The notes beneath the pieces are model-generated. The model was given only the letters and a program-made list of their open reading frames with translations. It searched no databases and had not been told where the DNA came from. The position numbers and the translations under genes are program-made. Source: Psychrobacter sp. 4Bb (GTDB lineage: Bacteria; Pseudomonadota; Gammaproteobacteria; Pseudomonadales; Moraxellaceae). Taken from it: a stretch of 64,000 nt of DNA. Location: positions 1 to 64,000 of the forward strand of contig NZ_PJAS01000060.1 of NCBI RefSeq assembly GCF_002836735.1, given 5' to 3'. Each line of letters opens with the position of its first letter. The first letter of the stretch is position 1. Below are positions 53,929-62,750 of this stretch, piece after piece.

Positions 53929-54699
53929 ATGGCAAAACCCATTTATTTTTACGGCATTCATGCCATTGATGCGTTACTTAAACACCGCCCTTTGGATGGT
54001 CTTAGCTTGTTTGTGCAACAGGGACGCGAAAGTGATAGTCATGTACAAGCGATTATGGCTGAGGCGGAAGCTAATGGTATCAGTATCCAGCCGACCCAAA
54101 AAGATAAGCTGACACAGCTATGTGGTAGCCCGCAGCATCAAGGCGTGGTACTCAATGCTCGTCCGCTAGGTTTTGCTGATGAAGGTCTGCTTGATACCAT
54201 TATTGGTCGCGAACAGTGCTTATTGTTAGTGCTAGATCAAATCACAGACGCACATAACTTTGGCGCTTGCTTGCGCACAGCCGTAGCAATGGGTGTGGAC
54301 GCCGTGGTTTGTCCGAAGCACCATGCAGCAAGCCTGACGCCCACAGTCGCTAAAGTATCTGTTGGGGCCGCAGAGATGATGCCGATTATTAGTGTCACCA
54401 ATTTGGCACGTACACTTTCGCACATCAAAAACGCAGGAGTATTTGTGTTTGGTACGGCGCTCAATGCCGATGCGAAGCCTATCCATGCCGCTGATCTGAC
54501 TGGCAAAATCGCCATCATTATGGGGTCAGAAGGAGAGGGGATGCGCCGCCTGACAATGGAGAGCTGCGATGAGTTGGTTTATATTCCGATGTCAGGAAAC
54601 GAGCATGGCAACCTACAAAGCTTAAACGTAAGCGTCGCTACTGGTATGGCTCTATATGAGGTTAATCGCCAGCGAACTTTAGCTGCTGGGCAAGCGTAA
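53929..54699 (+). CDS. rlmB: 23S rRNA (guanosine(2251)-2'-O)-methyltransferase RlmB
   Basis: SpoU-family knotted methyltransferase. About 256 residues from the ATG at 53929 (AGCAGGC upstream), starting MAKPIYFYGIHAIDALL as the family does; a 26-codon extension is open upstream. The L30e-like substrate domain covers 5-80; motif 1 LVLDQITDAHNFGACLRTA near 105-123, motif 2 IIMGSEGEGMRRL near 200-212 and motif 3 IPMSGNEHGNLQSLNVSVATGMALYE near 222-247 are complete. Its last 38 bases overlap the tail of the convergent coaE. Confidence 0.93.
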   Translation: MAKPIYFYGIHAIDALLKHRPLDGLSLFVQQGRESDSHVQAIMAEAEANGISIQPTQKDKLTQLCGSPQHQGVVLNARPLGFADEGLLDTIIGREQCLLLVLDQITDAHNFGACLRTAVAMGVDAVVCPKHHAASLTPTVAKVSVGAAEMMPIISVTNLARTLSHIKNAGVFVFGTALNADAKPIHAADLTGKIAIIMGSEGEGMRRLTMESCDELVYIPMSGNEHGNLQSLNVSVATGMALYEVNRQRTLAAGQA

Positions 54700-55348
54700 G
54701 GTACTCTTGGTGTAGGGGTTCTAGCTGTAAGTATAGAGAGGCAAGGTCGCTCTCGTTGAGTATGATATCGTCTGCATGACGATTGCGCTCTTCACGACTA
54801 AGCTGGTTGGTCATAATGGCTTTGATTTTTTGAATACTTTGATCATCACGCTGACTGGCACGCGCAAGCTGCGTGTCTTCGGTGGCATCCATCACAAGGA
54901 TACGTTGGCATAAATTGGCAAGACCCGCTTCTGCTCCCTCAATGAGTAGAGGTGCGGACAATACCACATAAGCTGAGGTACTAGACTCTAACTGTGCTTT
55001 CGCTGTCTCACGTATCGCTGGATGCGTGATCGCCTCAAGCTCAATAAGCGCTTCAGGGTTTGCAAATACATGCGTACGTACAGCGGCCCTATCCATTGAC
55101 CCATCACCATTTAACACCCAATCACCGAATCTTTTTTGGATTTTGCGCAGAGTATCGCTGCCTTTAGTAACGATCTCATGAGCGATCACATCGGCATCGA
55201 TAATATCGATCCCTTGCTCAGAAAACCAAGCACTAGCGGCAGATTTACCACTACCGATACCACCCGTCAAACCAACCACAAGCTTCTTATTTTTTGGTTG
55301 CGAGGTTTGTGGTTGGTGTGAATAAGAATGCGATGTATTTTTTGACAT
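54662..55348 (-). CDS. coaE: Dephospho-CoA kinase
   Basis: Last step of coenzyme A synthesis. 228 residues: an N-terminal extension of about 22 polar residues, then P-loop VVGLTGGIGSGKSAASAWFSEQG near 24-46, DADVIAHEIV near 52-61, THPAIRE near 107, VVLSAPLLIE near 125-134 and the lid DATEDTQLARASQRD near 152-166. It is downstream of pilD by 126 bases in the classic pilBCD-coaE order. Its 3' end overlaps rlmB on the opposite strand by 38 bases, leaving no room for a terminator between. Confidence 0.95.
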   Translation of the reverse strand: MSKNTSHSYSHQPQTSQPKNKKLVVGLTGGIGSGKSAASAWFSEQGIDIIDADVIAHEIVTKGSDTLRKIQKRFGDWVLNGDGSMDRAAVRTHVFANPEALIELEAITHPAIRETAKAQLESSTSAYVVLSAPLLIEGAEAGLANLCQRILVMDATEDTQLARASQRDDQSIQKIKAIMTNQLSREERNRHADDIILNESDLASLYLQLEPLHQEYLTLAQQLKFAGD

Positions 55349-55474
55349 AATAATGGCTTATCTGACAGATAGAACAATGAATGCAGTTTTGAACTCACAA
55401 TCGGCCTTTTAAGGTTTCGTTCATGGGTCACTGCCGAAAATTTACTATAATAATCTAGTGTACGCTATCAGTTA

Positions 55475-56374
55475 TTAGACATACATACCAAGATACCAGC
55501 TAACGATATCTGAGCCGTATAATAAGGCAACGATACCTGCTATAGCGATATAAGGCCCAAAAGCAAAAGGTCGACTTTCACCCTGTTTTTTCATCAAGAT
55601 CAATCCAACGATAGAGCCAAGCAAAGACGATAGTAGGATGATTAAGGGTAACATCATAGGTCCAAGCCAAGCACCTAATACTGCCAATAGTTTAAAATCA
55701 CCTTGACCCATTCCATGTTTTTTAGTGATTAAATAAAACACCTTGACTACTATCCATAGCGATAAAAACCCAAATAGTAATCCCCATATCGACTGTGTTG
55801 GTGAGACAAACCAGCTTTGTGAGTTTACCGCCAATCCTAAGCCTGCCAAAGGAAAAGTTAGACGATCAGGTAGTAGCTGTGTGTCAAAGTCGATACCTGT
55901 TAGAGCAACCAGTGTCCATACTAAAACCAATGCGAACAAACCTGTAGTATTTACCCCAAACTTATATATTACTAACACAGACAGGAAGGCAGTGACTAGC
56001 TCAACGAGAGGATAACGCAGACCAATAGATGCTTTGCAGCTTGAACAGCGTCCACGTAGTAATAGCCAGCTTACTAAAGGAATATTTTCATACCACTTAA
56101 TTTTATGTGCGCAATGAGGACAGCGCGATGCAGGTCGACTTAAAGTAATCGGTTGGTCAGTAGCGACAATATTTGCTATGGGTAGCGTATGCTCGCGTGG
56201 CATATCTGCCTGTTCAGACATAAACTGGCTACACTCCTGTCTCCAACCATACACCATCATCAGCGGTATGCGATGAATCACAACATTTAAAAAACTACCA
56301 ACGCAAAGACCTAATAGGCCAAACACGAATAAAGCTAGGGTGATGTTTTCTTGTAGTAACTGTATAAACTGCAT
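55475..56374 (-). CDS. pilD: Type IV prepilin peptidase/N-methyltransferase PilD
   Basis: Cleaves and methylates prepilins at the inner membrane. About 299 residues from the ATG at 56374, with AGGATAATG upstream. GSFLNVVIHRIPLMM near 26-40; two CxxC pairs in CPHCAHKIKWYENIPLVSWLLLRGRCSSCKA near 91-121 bind zinc; the catalytic aspartates are in ALTGIDFDTQLLPDRLTFP near 161-180 and GQGDFKLLAVLGAWLGP near 224-240. The cytoplasmic loop between 45 and 88 is longer than usual. Seven bases separate its start from the pilC stop. Confidence 0.94.
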   Translation of the reverse strand: MQFIQLLQENITLALFVFGLLGLCVGSFLNVVIHRIPLMMVYGWRQECSQFMSEQADMPREHTLPIANIVATDQPITLSRPASRCPHCAHKIKWYENIPLVSWLLLRGRCSSCKASIGLRYPLVELVTAFLSVLVIYKFGVNTTGLFALVLVWTLVALTGIDFDTQLLPDRLTFPLAGLGLAVNSQSWFVSPTQSIWGLLFGFLSLWIVVKVFYLITKKHGMGQGDFKLLAVLGAWLGPMMLPLIILLSSLLGSIVGLILMKKQGESRPFAFGPYIAIAGIVALLYGSDIVSWYLGMYV

Positions 56375-56381
56375 CAAATCA

Positions 56382-57605
56382 TTATCCTACTACTGAGCCC
56401 ATTTGGAAAATTGGCAAGTACATTGCGATGACTAGGCCACCAACTAACACACCTAACACTGCCATAATTAACGGCTCCATCAAGCTGGTCAATCCATCAA
56501 CAGCGTTATCAACTTCGTTTTCGTAGTAGACAGCGACTTTATCTAGCATTTCTTCTAAGCTACCAGACTCTTCGCCAATACCAACCATCTGAATGACTAG
56601 ACTGGGGAATAGGTTGGTCGAGCGTATGGAAAACTGTAATTGCTGACCAGTGGATACATCATTCTTAATTTGCTGAGTGGCATTATAAAATACAACATTA
56701 TTAGTCGCACCGGCAGTAGAATCTAGGGCATCAATAAGTGGAACACCCGCGGCAAAAGTTGTAGATAGTGTACGAGAAAAGCGTGCAATAATCGCTTGAT
56801 AGGCGATATTGCCGAATATTGGAGCTTTTAAGACAGCACGGTCTAAAAAGTCACGAAATTTCTTAGATCTTTTTTTAGCTTCTGAAAAGCCAATAATTGC
56901 ACCGCCGATAACAATAATAAGAATAAACCACCATGCCTGCATCCATTCAGACATGCTAACTACCATCTGTGTAAAGGCAGGCAGCTCTGCGCCAAATGAT
57001 TCAAATAGATCAGAGAATACAGGTACTACTTTTATCAATAGAATCATGGTGACAATGATAGCAACTATGATTACAGCAATAGGGTATTTCATTGCCTTTT
57101 TGATTTTTGCTTTGAGAAGCTCACTTTTTTCTTTGTAAGTAGCGACTCGTTCAAGCATCGTCTCAAGTGCACCGGATTGTTCACCCGATTCGACGAGTGA
57201 ACAGAATAAATCGTCAAAATAGCGAGGATGTTTGCGCAAGGCAGAGGCAAAGGTACCACCTGCCTCAATATCTGCTTTTATTTGCAATACTAAGTCTTTC
57301 ATACTCGGATTATCGAGAGAGTCGGCGACAATTTCAAAAGACTGAGTTAACGGTACACCTGCTTTCATCATTGTTGCTAATTGCCGAGCAAAAATAGCAA
57401 TATCAATGGCTTTAATGGCTTTCTTGAAGGTATAAAGTGGCTTTGGTTTTTTCTTAATCCCTTTAACCGTGATACCTTGTTTACGTAGGGTTGCCTTCGC
57501 TAACTCTAAGCTGCGACTGGTAGTTTCGCCCTTTACCTTCTGTCCGCGTCGGTTTACACCGTCGTAAACAAAGTCTAACAACATATCAGTCTTAGCTTTT
57601 GCCAT
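56382..57605 (-). CDS. pilC: Type IV pilus inner-membrane platform protein PilC
   Basis: About 407 residues from the ATG at 57605, with GAGGGTAG upstream. Two T2SF domains: FARQLATMMKAGVPLTQSFEIVADSLDNPSMKDLV near 72-106 and FSRTLSTTFAAGVPLIDALDSTAGATNNVVF near 277-307, each with the VxxAGVPL motif, and membrane segments near 175-195, 217-240 and 378-400. Platform for pilus assembly with PilB. The pilB stop lies about 210 bases upstream; nothing is seen in that gap. Confidence 0.95.
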   Translation of the reverse strand: MAKAKTDMLLDFVYDGVNRRGQKVKGETTSRSLELAKATLRKQGITVKGIKKKPKPLYTFKKAIKAIDIAIFARQLATMMKAGVPLTQSFEIVADSLDNPSMKDLVLQIKADIEAGGTFASALRKHPRYFDDLFCSLVESGEQSGALETMLERVATYKEKSELLKAKIKKAMKYPIAVIIVAIIVTMILLIKVVPVFSDLFESFGAELPAFTQMVVSMSEWMQAWWFILIIVIGGAIIGFSEAKKRSKKFRDFLDRAVLKAPIFGNIAYQAIIARFSRTLSTTFAAGVPLIDALDSTAGATNNVVFYNATQQIKNDVSTGQQLQFSIRSTNLFPSLVIQMVGIGEESGSLEEMLDKVAVYYENEVDNAVDGLTSLMEPLIMAVLGVLVGGLVIAMYLPIFQMGSVVG

Positions 57606-57817
57606 AGTACTACCCTCAAAATGGTCCAATATATATTGTATATTTACAATAGAATACCAGACTTAAGATACCAGTCAGGCATACTTTATTTTAGCGTAAA
57701 AAACCAGTGTCTATCTGTTTTATTTTTAAAAGTATCTGATAAAGAACATTGCTGGTTTATGAATCAGTTACCAACTAATAGTTGGAGTACTAAGACTTAT
57801 AATATAAATTTTATTTA

Positions 57818-59527
57818 TTATTCAGAAGTTACTCGCATCATTTCTTGAATACTCGTGACACCTTGCAACACCTTTAAAATCCCAGAACGACGTAGGTCGC
57901 GAAAACCATTTTTGATGGCAGCGTCTTTGATATCTATTGCGTTACCATCTTCCATGATGATGCGTGAAATATCAGGACTCACTTTCATCACCTCATAGAT
58001 ACCTACACGACCTTTATAGCCTTCACGGCATTCATTACAGCCGACTGGTTCATAAATAACGTTATCAGTGTTATCTAGATCAGTATCGGTAAAACCAATC
58101 TCTAATAAGCTCTGACGCGGGATGTTAATAGGTTTTTTACAGTTCTTACAGAGACGTCGTGCCAATCGTTGAGCAATGACTAGGTTGACTGATGTGGCAA
58201 TATTAAAAGAGGCGACGCCCATATTACGTAGGCGCGTTAGTGTTTCGGGTGCTGAGTTGGTATGCAAAGTAGAAAGAACCATATGTCCAGTCTGTGCTGC
58301 CTTAATAGCGATCTCAGCAGTCTCAAGGTCACGAATCTCACCGACCATGACAATATCAGGGTCTTGACGTAAAAAAGACTTAAGCGCATTGGCAAACGTT
58401 AGACCAACTTTAGCATTGACATTGACTTGGTTAATTCCTTCAAGGTTAATCTCGACTGGATCTTCAGCCGTTGAGATATTGGTTGCGCCAGTATTCAAGA
58501 TGTTGATACCAGTGTAAAGTGATACTGTCTTACCAGAACCAGTAGGACCAGTGATAAGCAACATACCTTGCGGTTTGTGCAACGCCTCTAGAAACATTTC
58601 CTGCTGATCTGGTTCATACCCTAACGCATCAATACCTAACATGGCTGAGGATGGATCAAGGATACGTAAAACAAGTTTTTCACCAAACAGTGTTGGTAGT
58701 GAGTTGACCCGGAAATCAATCGCTTTATTTTTAGAAATTTTAAGCTTAATACGCCCATCTTGCGGTACCCGACGTTCTGAGATATCCATTTGCGACATGA
58801 CTTTCAAGCGTGCTGCAATTTTATTCGCAAGTTGAACTGGTGGATTGGCCATTTTTTGCATGACGCCATCGACGCGAAATCGTACTCTAAAAGACTTTTC
58901 GTATGGCTCGAAATGTAAATCAGAAGCTCCCATACGGATAGCATCGACTAGCATTTTATTAACGAACTTTACAACAGGTGCTTCGTCGATACCATCATCA
59001 AGCTTGGTCTCGTTTTCCTCTTCCTGTCCATCATCGAAATCGACATTTAAATCACTATCAGAGAAGCTATCAAAGCTCTGCATCGTATCTGCGTATGCAC
59101 TTTCGATACGCTTTTTAAGCTTATTTTCTTCGACAACAATGGTTTCTATCGACAGTCGAGAGTTAAAAGCAATCGCATCAATAGCATCAACGCGTGTGGG
59201 ATCACTCAGTGCGACAAACAGGCGTTGTCCTCGTTTAAAGAGTGGTAATGCATTAAACTTGCGAACGATTTTTTCATCCACCAAGTCTTTTGGAATAACA
59301 TCAACGTTTAATGCATCAAGATCGAATAGAGGGTCGCCGAAAGCTTGGGATAGCATTTGGGCAAGTTGATAAGCATCGGCCAATTTATTGTCTACCAGAT
59401 AGGGTACCAGTCCTATTTGCTGCTGTTGCGACTCAATCTGCGCCGTCTTCATATTCGCTTCGCTAACGACACCGTCGCTAATCAGTTGCTGCGCTAGACC
59501 GCCGTACTTACTGGTTGCGATAGACAT
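57818..59527 (-). CDS. pilB: Type IV pilus extension ATPase PilB
   Basis: About 569 residues from the ATG at 59527, with AGGAGAGG upstream; 45 AT-rich codons further upstream are open but not conserved. N-terminal T2SSE_N domain (about 10-140), then the hexameric ATPase: Walker A ITGPTGSGKTVSLY near 325-338, Asp box around EDPVEINLEGINQVNV, Walker B MVGEIRDLETAEIA, His box THMVLSTLHTN-type (TGHMVLSTLHTN), and a zinc-binding tetracysteine CKNCKK...CNECREG near 460-500. Drives pilus extension; PilT/PilU are not in this window. Confidence 0.96.
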   Translation of the reverse strand: MSIATSKYGGLAQQLISDGVVSEANMKTAQIESQQQQIGLVPYLVDNKLADAYQLAQMLSQAFGDPLFDLDALNVDVIPKDLVDEKIVRKFNALPLFKRGQRLFVALSDPTRVDAIDAIAFNSRLSIETIVVEENKLKKRIESAYADTMQSFDSFSDSDLNVDFDDGQEEENETKLDDGIDEAPVVKFVNKMLVDAIRMGASDLHFEPYEKSFRVRFRVDGVMQKMANPPVQLANKIAARLKVMSQMDISERRVPQDGRIKLKISKNKAIDFRVNSLPTLFGEKLVLRILDPSSAMLGIDALGYEPDQQEMFLEALHKPQGMLLITGPTGSGKTVSLYTGINILNTGATNISTAEDPVEINLEGINQVNVNAKVGLTFANALKSFLRQDPDIVMVGEIRDLETAEIAIKAAQTGHMVLSTLHTNSAPETLTRLRNMGVASFNIATSVNLVIAQRLARRLCKNCKKPINIPRQSLLEIGFTDTDLDNTDNVIYEPVGCNECREGYKGRVGIYEVMKVSPDISRIIMEDGNAIDIKDAAIKNGFRDLRRSGILKVLQGVTSIQEMMRVTSE

Positions 59528-59901
59528 TGTAACCTCTCCTTTGATACAAAATATTCTGTAGAAATGCTTGATATTACAAGCTATACACTTGTCGTTGCTA
59601 GTCGATAACTGTCTTGCTTTGTTTATCCTATCTACCTGTATATCTATATATAGAACTAGCAATAATATTTGATTTTATAAACTCTGTAGTATAGAACTTT
59701 ACTTTAGTTTGAAAAAATTATATATACCATTAGACGACTAGCTCGTAAAAATAACGGTCTATTGATGTATTATCTGTAGATAAGTTTGCAGAAGTGATTC
59801 TGCTCATGGTGGCACGCTACTATAGCACTTACGAATTATTTGTTATACTGACGCGCATATTAGCCGAATTGGCATGAATACATGAGACAAGGTAAATAAG
59901 T
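59528..59901. other. Divergent intergenic region of pilB and tpiA
   Basis: 374 bases with no gene or RNA. It should hold the pilBCD promoter leftward and the tpiA promoter rightward; a TATACT box at 59844-59849 could be the tpiA -10 but the -35 is poor. No sigma-54 (TGGCAC-N5-TTGCA) element was recognised. Confidence 0.5.
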
Positions 59902-60714
59902 ATGCAAGCTTGGGTAATTGGCAATTGGAAACAGAATCCTGCGACTAACAGTGCTGTCAATGTATTGTTAGACGACTTATTGACTAAAATTAATACTGAA
60001 GAACAAGCCAACTCGCAGACATCAAAAAACCGCTGTAAATTAATGGTAGCGCCCAGTTGTGTGCATTTAAGTACAGTGAGTACACGTCTAGCAGATAGCT
60101 CAATACTCTGTGCCGCACAGGACGTTAGTACTTATAGTGCAAGTACAGGAGCCTATACGGGTGACTGCTCAGCACAACAGGTAGCAGATGCAGGTGCTAC
60201 TTGGACGCTACTTGGCCACTCTGAGCGTCGTCAATATCACAAAGAGTCTCATGAATGCCTGATAAGCAAATTGTCTCATGCGTTTTCTCAGAAATTAGGC
60301 GTGGTGTTTTGCATCGGCGAAACGCAAGAGCAGTATGACAATGGTCAAACACTCGAGGTTATCAATGAGCAACTCTCGGTGATTAAAGACTTACTGACTC
60401 AGCAGCCAGGTTTAGCATCATCGTTATCTGAAAAGCTGCTCGTCGCTTACGAACCTGTATGGGCCATTGGTACAGGTAAAGTGCCTACTGTGGCAGAAGT
60501 GAGTAAGACTCATCAGTATATCAAGCAAACGGTTGCAAGCTTTGCTGATATAACAGATACGATTACCGTATTGTATGGCGGTAGTGTTAATGCTGATAAT
60601 GCCAATAGTTTTGCTTCTGATGCTATGATTGATGGGGCACTAGTAGGCGGTGCTTCATTAAAAGCAGAGAGCTTTCTAGGGATTGCCGATGCCTTTAACC
60701 AAGCCAATGCTTAA
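59902..60714 (+). CDS. tpiA: Triosephosphate isomerase
   Basis: Interconverts dihydroxyacetone phosphate and glyceraldehyde-3-phosphate. 270 residues: [12 protein letters not shown] near 3-14 with the catalytic Lys, [16 protein letters not shown] near 94-109 with the catalytic His, [14 protein letters not shown] near 185-198 with the catalytic Glu and loop 6, [11 protein letters not shown] and [15 protein letters not shown] phosphate loops. About 20 residues longer than E. coli, mainly near 30-45. AAGGTAAAT precedes the ATG. Conserved neighbour of secG. Confidence 0.97.
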   Translation: MQAWVIGNWKQNPATNSAVNVLLDDLLTKINTEEQANSQTSKNRCKLMVAPSCVHLSTVSTRLADSSILCAAQDVSTYSASTGAYTGDCSAQQVADAGATWTLLGHSERRQYHKESHECLISKLSHAFSQKLGVVFCIGETQEQYDNGQTLEVINEQLSVIKDLLTQQPGLASSLSEKLLVAYEPVWAIGTGKVPTVAEVSKTHQYIKQTVASFADITDTITVLYGGSVNADNANSFASDAMIDGALVGGASLKAESFLGIADAFNQANA

Positions 60715-60928
60715 ATGAATAAATAACGCTCAGATATCAAGATCATAGCTTATAGAGAGTATGGTTTTATCGGTTAGTAAAAGTAGGTTTAACACTACCC
60801 TTGCAATCGTGTACAATGCGCCTTATTTATATAGTCGATTTGGCATTTGATCATGCCGATTGTCATTCTATTAACCTTACGTTTTATTTTCCGTTATCAG
60901 TCGTCATTACGCGGCAAAAGAGGCCACC

Positions 60929-61237
60929 ATGTTTACGTTTATATTAGCCCTGCATATTATTGTGGCCATTGCCATGATCGGCTTGATTCTGATACAGCAT
61001 GGTAAAGGGGCAGACGCTGGAGCTTCTTTTGGTGCTGGTTCATCAGGTACCGTGTTTGGCGCAGCAGGAACTGCTAACTTCTTGACACGTGCTACGGCAG
61101 TACTAACGGTCATATTTTTTATTACGAGTATGACGCTTGCTGTTCATGCGCGTAAGCAAGCAGAAGATCAGTTTCGTCTAGATGCGCCAGTTTCAGCACC
61201 GCAAACGCCGCGTCCATTGACTCAAAATCCTGAGTAA
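60929..61237 (+). CDS. secG: Preprotein translocase subunit SecG
   Basis: 102 residues with two membrane helices (about 3-22 and 55-75) and the conserved GLILIQHGKGADAGASFGAGSSGTVFGAAGTANFLTRATA between them. Part of the SecYEG channel. AGAGGCCACC gives the ribosome site. Sits between tpiA and a tRNA-Leu gene in the standard gammaproteobacterial order. TACAAT at about 60812 could be its -10 box, with a weak -35. Confidence 0.95.
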   Translation: MFTFILALHIIVAIAMIGLILIQHGKGADAGASFGAGSSGTVFGAAGTANFLTRATAVLTVIFFITSMTLAVHARKQAEDQFRLDAPVSAPQTPRPLTQNPE

Positions 61238-61378
61238 GCCTCTTTTAAGTAGGCAGCGCTTGCTATTTTGATAGGTTAGATTTACAATGCTTTCCTGTTT
61301 TCGCAACTCCTGTTCTGTAGATGCCTACCTTAAGCATTATTGATTATAGACTGGATGATAGAAGCAGAGCAGTACAAT

Positions 61379-61462
61379 GCGATTGTGGTGGAATGGTAGA
61401 CACGCCATCTTGAGGGGGTGGTGGCGAAAGCTGTGGGGGTTCAAGTCCCCCCAATCGCACCA
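61379..61462 (+). tRNA. tRNA-Leu (anticodon GAG)
   Basis: 84 bases folding as a class II tRNA: acceptor GCGATTG pairs with CAATCGC, the anticodon arm CCATC/GGTGG encloses a loop with GAG after U33, the T-arm is GGGGG TTCAAGT CCCCC, discriminator A and encoded CCA. The variable arm (TGGCGAAAGCTGT) is short for a leucine tRNA. Positioned after secG as is usual. Confidence 0.95.
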
Positions 61463-61540
61463 AGTTTTACAGACGCAGCATAGCGTCAGGTTGGATTTTT
61501 AGTAGATAATACTAATTTTATAATTAATTTAAAAAAAGTA

Positions 61541-61569
61541 TTGACACTTCTACGAAACCTCCCTATAAT
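61541..61569 (+). promoter_or_regulatory. Strong sigma-70 promoter for the initiator tRNA gene
   Basis: TTGACA (61541-61546), a 17-base spacer, and TATAAT (61564-61569): both hexamers perfect. It ends 16 bases before the tRNA. Confidence 0.93.
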
Positions 61570-61585
61570 ATGCGTTCTAGATTGA

Positions 61586-61662
<77 letters not shown>

Positions 61663-62114
61663 CTTTTTATACTGATGTTTTGTACACTAAATTTGTCAGT
61701 ACCGATTAGCCCACCATTATGTTTGTGGGTTTTTTTGTATCTGAAGGTCAGTGTTATCGCGGTATCTATCCTACTTATGCTAAGCTCTAAGTCTATAGAG
61801 TATGATATTACTCGTCACTGGTCATCATCGGCCGCTACCGGCACGATGCTTCTTAAGCAACACTATCTTTTATTCCTCATACTTTTATCGATAGTAGTGC
61901 TTTATAAATAATAAAAGCATTGTTTGGCCGAGCTTGATGTTTTTTACGCTCGTCCCTATATAAATGCACAATATGTATCATATATTTGTGATTTAAAATT
62001 ATATACTGACCGTTATTCTTATCATTACAAGATTGCTATATATAGATAAGAGTCAATCTTTAATATGGTTTACTAAGTACGATAGATAAGTGAATAGGAA
62101 AATACAAAGAGATT
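61663..62114. other. Intergenic region between tRNA-fMet and rimP
   Basis: 452 bases. GCCCACCATTATGTTTGTGGGTTTTTTTG at about 61708-61736 has a CCCAC/GTGGG stem and a T-run and may terminate the tRNA transcript. No credible gene is present; a 91-codon frame covering part of the tRNA is a shadow. Confidence 0.55.
61708..61737 (+). terminator. Possible terminator after tRNA-fMet
   Basis: CCCAC pairs with GTGGG around CATTATGTTT and is followed by TTTTTTTG. It could uncouple the tRNA from rimP-nusA, unlike the readthrough E. coli operon. Confidence 0.6.
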
Positions 62115-62615
62115 ATGAAGCTTTCGACTAAAGTTGCAGAACTGACTAATATTATTGCCCCTGCCGTGGCCGCTTGTGATGTGTCACTATGGGGTATCGA
62201 GTTTGCGCCACAAGGTCGTCGCTCTTTACTACGTATCTATATTGAGGCATTGCCAGAAGAGCAAGCCCAAGATAAACAAGTAACGATTGAAGATTGCGCG
62301 GCAGTGAACCATCAAGTAAGCGGTATCTTAGAAGTTCATGATCCTATCGCTGGTGAGTACATCTTAGAAGTATCTTCACCTGGTTTTGACCGTGCGTTTT
62401 TCTCAGATGAGCAAATGCATGCGTATGTTGGTCAAACTGTGAGCTTGCGTCTGATTCAAGCTATCGGTACAGGCGATCAGAAACGTCGTAAAGCCACAGG
62501 TACTTTAGATAGTATTGATGAAAACTCTTTAAAACTGACGTCAAGTGATGGCGAGCAGTTTGAGATTGCATTAAGTAATATTGATAAAGCCAATTTGATT
62601 TATGAAGATGCCTAG
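62115..62615 (+). CDS. rimP: Ribosome maturation factor RimP
   Basis: 166 residues needed for 30S subunit maturation. LWGIEFAPQGRRSLLRIYIEALP near 25-47, TIEDCAAVNHQVSGILEVHDPIAGEYILEVSSPGFDRAFF near 58-97 and the C-terminal SH3-like domain (GTLDSIDENSLKLTS) match the family. First of the rimP-nusA-infB operon, with nusA 135 bases downstream. Confidence 0.94.
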   Translation: MKLSTKVAELTNIIAPAVAACDVSLWGIEFAPQGRRSLLRIYIEALPEEQAQDKQVTIEDCAAVNHQVSGILEVHDPIAGEYILEVSSPGFDRAFFSDEQMHAYVGQTVSLRLIQAIGTGDQKRRKATGTLDSIDENSLKLTSSDGEQFEIALSNIDKANLIYEDA

Positions 62616-62750
62616 ATTTTTACTAGGGTAACTGTTTATAGATAGACAGTTTTATCTTCCAATAGCTTATGTGGCTTATAGCAACTATATAATAGCAGCA
62701 CCCAAATTATAAAATTTAAGTCAATTAAAAAATGATAGGACAGGTATAGC

